NCBI GenBank assembly: GCA_930367215.1
Contig: OV884056.1
Location: 249,267,127-249,331,126, forward strand
DNA length: 64,000 nt
Direction: 5' to 3'
From: Pollenia angustigena
Taxonomy: Eukaryota > Arthropoda > Insecta > Diptera > Polleniidae
Positions within the stretch are counted from its first letter, which is position 1. Each line of letters opens with the position of its first letter. Of this stretch, positions 57,054 through 64,000 are shown piece after piece. The notes under the pieces were generated by a model. It ran no database searches, had not been told where the DNA came from, and saw only the letters and a list, made by a program, of their open reading frames with translations. Position numbers and translations under genes: made by a program.

Positions 57054-58003
57054 ACAAGTTAGAGTGCTATATTCGGCTGTGCCGAATCTTTGATACCCTC
57101 CACCGACAGTTCGAATGTTTAAGGAGTAATATCTGTATGATGTTATTATTATCTTAAACTGTGACGTTTATTATTAAACTGTGACGTTTATTATTAAATA
57201 TGGTTTTAGGTGTACTAAACTGTTTTCCGGGAGTAGGGTTTATATGGGGCCTAGGGTAAATTATGGACCGATCTTCACGAAACTTCACAGTATCATTTCT
57301 AGTCCTATAGAACTGCGACGAGCCAAAATTTGTTATGATTGCATTATTTTTTACGGTTTTAGACGTACTAAACTGTTTTCCGGTAGTAGGGTTTATATGG
57401 GGCTTAAGGTAAAATATGGACCGATCGTCACGGAATTTCACAGTGTTATTTCTAGTCCTGAAAAACTGTGATGTACCAAATTTTGTTACGGTAGCGTTAT
57501 TTTTTACGGTTTTAGGCGTACTAAACTGTTTTCCGGGAGTACTGTTTATATGGGGCTTAGGGTAAATTATGGATGGATCTTCACGAAATTTAACAGCGTG
57601 ATTTTTGCAAAATCTGATCTCATTCGGTGCCTTGTTCCAGCATTTATGTTACTTTTTGTAATAAAATTATCAATTTTTTTTAGGTGGTGGTTCCATATTT
57701 TGATTCATAGATCTGGTCCTACTGAACCGATTTTGCTGGATTTCAATCCCAAACTGCTTAGGATAACTACAAGCAATCTGGCACCAAGTTTGTTCATTTC
57801 TTTTGAGTTGTTCGAAAGTGAGCGTGTTTTCAACAGACGGACAGACGGACAGACAGACGGACAAGGCTAAATCGACTTAGAATTACTCAAGGACCCAGAA
57901 TATATATACTTTATAGTCTGAGATGAATAATAAAAAAGTTTCACACGGAATGACAAACTTTATATACCCTCTTCACAACTAATTGTGGTGGAGGGTATAA
58001 AAA
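57054..58003 (+). mobile_element. DINE-1/mini-me-like repeat, full-length
   Basis: 5' stem-loop ATTCGGCTGTGCCGAAT with GATACCCTCCACC, and 3' GTGGTGGAGGGTATAAAAA. GACR array ACAGACGGACAGACGGACAG at 57833-57865, then AAGGACCCAGAATATATATA. Internal 153-bp tandem units (57170-57600). The host site at 34925-34940 shows no target duplication, as expected for Helitron-type insertion. Confidence 0.85.
57170..57600. repeat. 153-bp tandem repeat, nearly three units
   Basis: GGTTTTAGGTGTACTAAACT and its variants start at 57202, 57355 and 57508, an exact 153-bp period. The overlapping frames on both strands (57154-57471) come from this repetition. Confidence 0.9.
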
Positions 58004-58883
58004 TATGTATTTCAATGATCATTAATACAATAATTTTTACCAAATCCTACCCCACTGCTGATTTCTTAATGTTATACATGAATTTAGCATTATTTTAGAT
58101 GATTTTTTTGCTTAAAATAGCACTTACAGCAGACGTATCAAAATATTAATTTCGTTAAAAAAAAGTTGATATTCATTAGTTACGAAATTAGTTTGAGAAA
58201 TGCAATTCATAAAAATATAATTTGTTTTGTTAAAATAAATAAAATATAATAATAAAATACTACTGTAAAAACTGTAGCGTGCGTTATGTATCGTGCGTTA
58301 CAAAGGGTTCACGGCTTTTGTCAAAAAATCACAACATTTTTTGGCTGCAAATAAGTGCGTTTAGAATTCTCTTATAGTCATCTTTCTTTTAGGAATAAGA
58401 TTTTGTATACATTATCATGCCAAATTCGCTAAAAATAAGGAAAACGCACTTCAACCTTTGAAGTTACTTCCACTTTTTGTAAATTTTGCGTCACAAAACT
58501 TTGTGATCAATTATTAAGCAACAAATACTTGCTAAGAAATTATGATATATGCCATTCGTAAGTACATATTAATGTCACTAAATACTATATATAAGTTGAA
58601 GCTATCTTTTTTGAAAGACCAAAAAATGTTGATATTTCAATCAGAAAACGCGTACGAATATAGCGTTCGTCACACAGGATTTGCCCATATGTCATTGGTG
58701 GTGCAATATGAAAATTGGATTTTGCCACGCCCTCCCGCCCGCAGACTGAAAATCAAAAATCAGACTTCACAGTGTCACCCGCCTGAATATTCTAAAGATT
58801 ACCTAAAAACTTTATCAAAATAGGTCCATACGTTACATACATTCATACATACATACATACACACATCCTGTTTTATATATATA

Positions 58884-59776
58884 CTAGTTGAGCCGACCGA
58901 CGTTGTCGTGTCCAAATTAGGAAAAATGTTTGCGTTCGATTTTTAAACTCCGTTAAAAAGATATGAACATAGGAAAGAAAAATTAGTCAAATCGATGGAG
59001 CCGTTTTCTGGTTTTAGGTAAAACGAAAAAGTGGGCGTCTAAGTGGGCGGGGCAAAATGTTCTTTCCGTAGAAACCTAAGGTGGGCCATGGCGATGATTT
59101 AAAAAAAAATCGTCCAACTCGGTCAAGCCGTTCTCAAGTTATGCGCTTAATAGGAAAAGTGGACGTAAAAGTAGGCGTGGTACATTTTTCTTTCGATGAA
59201 AACGTAAAATGGATTAATACGAACATTTACAAGAAAAATTAGTCAAATCGATGGAGGCGTTTTTTGATTTTATGTAAATCGCAAAAAGTGGGCGGGGCAA
59301 AATTTTCTTTCCTTAAAAACCTAAATTGGACCATGGCAATCATTTTAAAACAAAAATCGTCCAAATCGGTCAAGCCGTTCTCAAGTTGTGCGCTTAATAG
59401 AAAAGTGGGCGTAAAAGTAGGCGTGGTACATTTTTCTTTCAATGAAAACTTAAAATGGATTAATACGAACTTTTGAAAAAAAAATTTGTCAAATCGATGG
59501 AGCCGTTTTCTGATTTTAGGTAATTCGAAAAAAGTGGGCGGGGCAAAATTTTTATTTCGTATAAATCTAAGTTTGACCATAGCGATCATTTTAAAGAAAA
59601 ATTCGTCCAAATTATATAGATGTCATTGGTGGTGCAATATGAAAATTGGATTTTGCCACGCACCTCCGCCCGCCTGAATATTCTGAAGATTCCCTAAAAA
59701 TTTAATCAAAATCGGGCCAGCCGTTTTGGAGTCCATACGTTACATATAAACACACATCCTGTTTTATATATATAGA
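58884..59776 (-). mobile_element. Non-autonomous Helitron with ~250-bp tandem units
   Basis: Minus strand: 5' TCTATATATATAAAACAGGA at 59776 and 3' CGGTCGGCTCAACTAG followed by T at 58884-58887. Units beginning GTCAAATCGATGGAG start at 58986, 59242 and 59488 (about 250 bp). The frame 59239-59610 reads through the repeats and is not a gene. Confidence 0.8.
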
Positions 59777-61783
59777 AGGTAGATAGAAGATATATATAGA
59801 TTTGCTTAGATTTTTAAAACTGTAATTTATAAATTTTTTTATAGCGATTATTGGCAAAAATAAATATTATTTTTTTGAATGTTGTTGTAAGTTTGCATAT
59901 TATGCAAATAACACCAGAAACCTGGGTCATTAAACAAAATTGCTTAAGATTTCAAATTTTATTAACAGATGCATCCATTTGCCCATCCGTCCATCCATCT
60001 TGTATTCATACTTGTATTCGGCAATTTGTCTTGAGTTTTAATTCTTTTTCCATTTCATTTTCTATGGCTTTTCGGTCATTTTTTGCTAACAATTTATGTT
60101 TTTTTATTTTGATTTTGTAATTTTGTGTCTATTTGTTAATTTTCAATTGGCTTTTGTAATTTATTTGTCTATCTATGGCAGTTTGTCTTCTTGTTTATTT
60201 ACCCAACTATACTATTTTGTTTTTTAAGGTTTAATAATTCAGCCAGTGTAATTGGAGAGGCCAGTTTAGTTGGCTAAATGATTTATAGAACAAGTTCTGC
60301 TGATGGCTGTCAAGTCAGGGGTGTTTAATTAAATTTATTTTAAAGGACTTTGAAGGCCAACAAGTCAATGTTCATTGATTTTGTTTTGAAGATAAAATTA
60401 GTTTCATATTTTGTTGATTGCTTGTTGAGAAACTTAAAATACTTAAATGTCGTAATAAAAATTTATATTATAAAAATTACATAAGAAATGTATATCTTTG
60501 CCCTACTTTGCAAAACTTTAGAAAGTGTTTTTTTAAAAAAATAAAAAATTAATTTTAAACATTTATTATATCCATTTTCGGTTCAAGGTTAAGGACAATA
60601 TTTACAACTCAATTGAACTTAAGTATTGCAGACACTTTCTTTCAGTCTTCAATACAGTCTTCCTCTTCACCAGCATCCAATAATTGCCGCCAATCCACGA
60701 CAAATACTTTCCGCCTGATACATCTGTTGAGATTTGTGTTTAACCGTTCCGTAGCGTGAATTCATAAAATTTTCGTTATCAAGTTATGAAACGAGACTTT
60801 TTTTCGGTCGTGATGTCATTAAATAAAGTCAAAACCAAATAGAGTTCATTAATTGAAAAGCAATAAAATAAAACATAAATTTCCTGTGTTCAACGCCAAA
60901 ACAGAGCCTTTTATTTTTTTGGTAATACAAAACATTAATATCTCACCTTTTGACAACAACAGCGACTCCCCAATAAAATGCACGAATGAGCGGCCAAGAG
61001 AGACAACGTAAAATATTTTGATGATTTATTATCTACTTGTTGCCAGTTACATGCCAAAATGGCAGAGAAGAAACAGAAACCGCTTTAAAGTGACTTTACA
61101 TAAATATAAATTCCATAAAATAAATAAGATTTTATTTAACATGCATATTAATTTAACACCAGGGGTTATTACTTCATTAAAAGGAGATGAGGGAGAAAAG
61201 GAGTGCACGAAACGAAATAAAAAGGAAACATCTGTCCCTTTGTAAGACAAGTGAATCATTAAAAATAAAAAGCAGAGTGTCAGAGTAAAGACATTTCAAG
61301 AACGACCGCACATGCAAAGGAACGCTTTTAAAACAGGGACTTAAAAGAGTAATTTGTTTTTGGCAATTCTAAACAATTTAAATATGGACATTTAACAAAC
61401 AAGTAAGAATTTTGTAATTTTGATACTCAAGATTAATAACACTGTGCTTGAATTCAACACATTTTTATCTGACAAGCTGTGCACCCGGCGGCTAAACCTG
61501 ATTCGTGTAAGCTGAATTTAGTGGTGCTAACTTATTTTTTTTTAGTTCGAATATTCTTCATATATATTGAAGGAAAAGTCCCATAACTGCCTAGACGTCG
61601 CCCACTTTCAAACAAGCGATATTTTCAACAAAACTGTCATTAATGTTGGATAGTGTGTAGCCTGTTATATTCAAGTGAAACCGTTGTTGAAAAATGGACG
61701 AATTGGAGTAAATGATTTAAAAAGTAAACCCGTTGCGTTTACACTTAGGAGAGGAAATTGGCAGATTTTTTTACATATCTTGC
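59777..61783. other. Gene-free AT-rich stretch
   Basis: CCATCCGTCCATCCATC near 59985. A 38-codon minus-strand frame at about 60640-60755 ends DWRQLLDAGEEEDCIED but lacks supporting context. Nothing else is recognisable. Confidence 0.45.
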
Positions 61784-61927
61784 TACACTGATAGAAAAAT
61801 GCATCTTCATATTGATGATGCCCTAACATCAGAATTGTGACATCAATCCAATGACTAACGACTTCGTACAATTTTGTCATCTATTTTATGACTATAGTGA
61901 CATCAATTCGATGCCACATTTTGTATC

Positions 61928-62850
61928 GGGTGATTTTTTAAGAGCTATAAGAAAGTTAAAAAAAAAACATAAAATTCAGAAAAATGCATGAAATCTTTAT
62001 TTTAATCGATAGAACGGTCCATATAATTTAACGTTTCAAGATTATTTCATGCAAATGTTGACCGTGACTGCGACTCAAATGGTCCATCCGCTTAGCACAA
62101 TTTTGGCATACTCTTTCCAACATTTCGGCCGGTATCTCATGAATAAATGCTTCAATGTTGTCTTCCAATGCGTCAATTGAAGCGGGCATGTGTGTATAGA
62201 CATGAGCTTTAACATAGCCCCACAAAAAATAGTCTAAAGGCGTTAAATCGGACGATAAAGGCGGCCAATTGGCCGGTCCCGAACGTGAAATAAAATGTTC
62301 ACCGAACTCGCCTCTCAATAAGTCCATTGTTAAGCGTGCTGTGTGGCATGTGGCACCGCCTTATTGAAACCACATGCCATGCAAGTCAAGCTCTTGCATT
62401 TTGGGCAAAAAAAAGTTGGATATCATCTCACGGTAGCGCTCACCATTCACAGTTATGTTACGATTCCCATCATCTTTGATGAAGTACGGTCCAATGATGC
62501 CACTAGCCCATAAACCGCTCTAAACTGTGACTTTTTCTGGATGCATTGGTAGCTCTTGCAATGCTTCTGGCTAATCTTTACTCCAAAATCGACAATTCTG
62601 CTTATTAACGTACCCATTGAGCCAAAAATGAGCTTCGTCGCTGAGCACAAGAAGCGCCCGATGAACTTTCTTAACAGAGCACGCATTTCGATAATAAAAT
62701 TCAATAATTTGCAAGCCTTGTTCGTTTGTAAGACGATTCATGGTTAAATTATAGACCAAACTGAAGATGTTTGACAGTGAAACAAAACACTAAACGTGCG
62801 TCAGCTGTTTAACCAGTGTTGCAAAAAATATAATAGCTAAAAAATCACCC
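61928..62850 (-). mobile_element. Mariner-like element with GGGTGATTTTTTA ends
   Basis: Terminal repeats GGGTGATTTTTTAAGAGCTA and, inverted, GGGTGATTTTTTAGCTATTA. Inserted into the CACTGATAG element at the position that reads TTTTGTATATTATTAAC in copy 1 (about 1415-1432). It carries a decayed transposase on the minus strand. Confidence 0.9.
62028..62759 (-). pseudogene. Mariner-like transposase, DUF4817-type, broken
   Basis: Minus strand. N-terminal NEQGLQIIEFYYRNACSVKK (helix-turn-helix) is fused by an internal deletion to LSDEAHFWLNGYVNKQNCRF, the first catalytic Asp region. Another frame gives LWASGIIGPYFIKD, VNGERYREMISNFFLPKMQE and MWFQ, then a stop and GGATCHTA. The last open frame (62327-62028) continues LLRGEFGEHFISRSGPANWP, the third-Asp motif SSDLTPLDYFLWGYV and a C-terminal EIILKR. 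About 100 codons between the DNA-binding and catalytic parts are missing. The second catalytic Asp (family QQDGA) is replaced by a stop and Gly. Confidence 0.9.
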
Positions 62851-63649
62851 ATTAATCATTAACATTATTTTCATGATTACAATGTATTATAAGAAGGAAA
62901 AATTCCTGTATTCTATTTTTTTAAATTATTTAGTTAAATACATCAAATTTTTAAATTAGAATGATTACGAAAATCATAAGGGACATGGTGCTGGTATCTT
63001 ATTATTGAGAGTTCTGCTGTAAATAAAGGTCGTTATTCAACAAACGTGAACAAACTTACGGGTATGTAAATAATAATATTCTGTCACTTTGACTTAAGTC
63101 AATTCCAATGGCTTTGACTTAATGACAAACTGTATTTAAATTGATGCTAATGTGTCCTTTCTCCGATGTTACTGCGTCATCGCGCTGAGGACATGTTCGT
63201 CATTTCTGTGATGCCGATGTGTCATCCCATTGATGACATAATTTTATTTTGACCCTGATGACACTTTGGCCAAGTGATGTTAAGGTTGACATCACCATGA
63301 TGAAAAGTGTCATGGGGTCAAAAACGAAGACACTTGTCATAGTACTGATGTCAAAATACATCAGCGTTATGAAGGCTTTTTTTATCAGTGTATACATTTG
63401 GTTTGCCTGACGTCGACAAATAGAAACCAAGAGACTTTAATTTTACACCCTCTAGCCTTCACTCGGCAATTAGCGACAAATCTTAACTAAGCCTAGACTA
63501 TAAAGTCTTCCTATGGAAAGTCGCCTTGAAACCGAGTAGCACATATGGTACCTAATTAAAACTTCTCAGAACCAAGACCGGAGTGCCGTGCGATGACAAT
63601 TTGTATCTGAACTTTTTATCGGACTAATTTTTTTAAAGAAAAATAAAGA

Positions 63650-63862
63650 TACATTTTTGACACCAATATTGTTCTTTTCTTCTGAGTTTTTCGAAAGTGA
63701 GCGTGTTTTCAACAGACGGACATGGCTAAATCGTTTTGAAATCACTGAAGGACGTAGAATATATATACTTTCTTTATCCTAGTCTTAGCTGAATATTATA
63801 AAAGATTCACAAGAATGACAAACTCAGTATACCCTCTTCACAACTAGTTGTGGAGGATATAC
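63650..63862 (+). mobile_element. DINE-1/mini-me-like 3' end
   Basis: TTTTTCGAAAGTGAGCGTG, CAACAGACGGACATGGCTAA and AGAATATATATACTTT are followed by AGTATACCCTCTTCACAACT and AGTTGTGGAGGATATA. The end is degenerate; the 5' boundary is not visible. Confidence 0.65.
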
Positions 63863-64000
63863 AACGATTGAAAAATACCATGATTTAAATTTTTTCGGGG
63901 CTGGGGGTTTTGTAATTTGTATCTGTTATTTTTATAAAAGGATTTCCCTCTTGAAGAAGTTACATAGGTTGTTAGTCTTAAAATATTTTTCTTTTGTCTT

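Larger units (their letters stand above)
55718..58687. mobile_element. TA-flanked TGGGSAAATCC element, copy 2, with two insertions
   Basis: The inverse of 34258-35030. TA at 55716-55717 and 58688-58689. The host is continuous across 55718-55782, 57012-57053 and 58004-58687. A hAT-type element and a DINE fill the gaps. Confidence 0.9.
55092..58883 (-). mobile_element. Helitron with helicase remnant, split by a nested cluster
   Basis: On the minus strand the 3' end is GCGGACCGGGGCAGCTAG followed by T (CTAG at 55092-55095), as expected for a CTRR Helitron terminus. The 5' part (58690-58883) shares TATATATAAAACAGGATGTG and GGCAAAATCCAATTTTCATA with the start of the neighbouring Helitron 58884-59776. 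The region 55718-58687 is a later insertion. Joining these two halves into one element is inference. Confidence 0.65.
61786..63390. mobile_element. TA-flanked CACTGATAG element, copy 2, with a mariner insertion
   Basis: TA at 61784-61785 and 63391-63392. The left end CACTGATAGAAAAATGCATC and the inverse right end CACTGATAAAAAAAGCC. Outside 61927-62851 it follows 1243-1801 closely. An extra stretch of about 150 bp near 62965-63125 is absent from copy 1. Confidence 0.9.

Noticed and set aside
57154..57471. 95-96-codon frames on both strands with internal repeats
   Set aside because: They are produced by the 153-bp tandem units of the DINE element rather than by a repetitive protein.
59239..59610. 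123-codon minus-strand repetitive frame
   Set aside because: It is generated by ~250-bp Helitron tandem units.

Overview
This 64-kb window looks like intergenic or intronic DNA from a fly (Diptera, probably a calyptrate-type fly with a large genome). It is strongly AT-rich and has no rRNA, operon or CRISPR signal. It is packed with DINE-1/mini-me-like repeats that carry the GACR/GTCY tetranucleotide core, plus jockey-type LINE debris, Helitron pieces, mariner-like transposase fragments with an N-terminal DUF4817-type helix, and many short inverted-repeat elements (MITEs). The organism call is inference from these repeat families. I found no intact host protein-coding gene. The recognisable protein-like segments are broken transposon remnants: non-LTR reverse transcriptases (8554-9503, 19137-19710, 47341-48345 and a 3' scrap at 4670-4850), mariner-like transposases (4857-5472, about 25820-26430, 41195-41850, 61928-62850), hAT transposase scraps (4200-4420, 12327-12482) and a Helitron helicase (55330-55560).

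Layout. 1-4.4 kb: MITEs (24-292, 1243-1801, 2722-2952) in and beside DINE-like repeats, then a hAT tail and a 150-bp palindrome. 4.6-6.1 kb: jockey tail, two mariner fragments and a TTAA-flanked element. 8.1-10.4 kb: a MITE, then two minus-strand DINE elements, one holding a LINE and one a CCCAGTAAAAACT MITE. 11-13.2 kb: a hAT element nested in a CACTGAG element, next to another MITE. 13.4-14.3 kb: a DINE split by a CTTGCAAGT-rich MITE. 15.5-16.4 kb: a hAT MITE with a perfect 8-bp duplication. 17.5-18.2 kb: a TTAA element full of AATCGTGTGA. 19.1-19.7 kb: a 5'-truncated LINE with a 14-bp duplication. 21.3-25.2 kb: satellite-like block, MITEs, DINE, then two abutting TTAA-type elements. 28.4-30.1 kb: an element carrying an 82-bp satellite, inserted in an older MITE. 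33.4-36.5 kb: a four-insertion nest. 36.6-40.1 kb: more MITEs. 41-44 kb: mariner remnant and tandem repeats. 45.9-51.1 kb: DINE-split repeat, jockey remnant, nested hAT elements. 54.3-59.8 kb: a MITE, then a Helitron nest. 61.8-63.9 kb: mariner inside a TACACTGATA element, then a DINE end.

The main value of the window is as a stratified record of insertions. In several cases an empty or related site elsewhere in the same window lets the target duplication and insertion order be read directly. Superfamily names for MITEs rest on target-duplication length and terminal bases only. No previously undescribed functional gene system is evident. The most unusual object is the 8-bp-duplication element at 28506-29739, which carries a GC-rich 82-bp tandem array plus an inverted copy.
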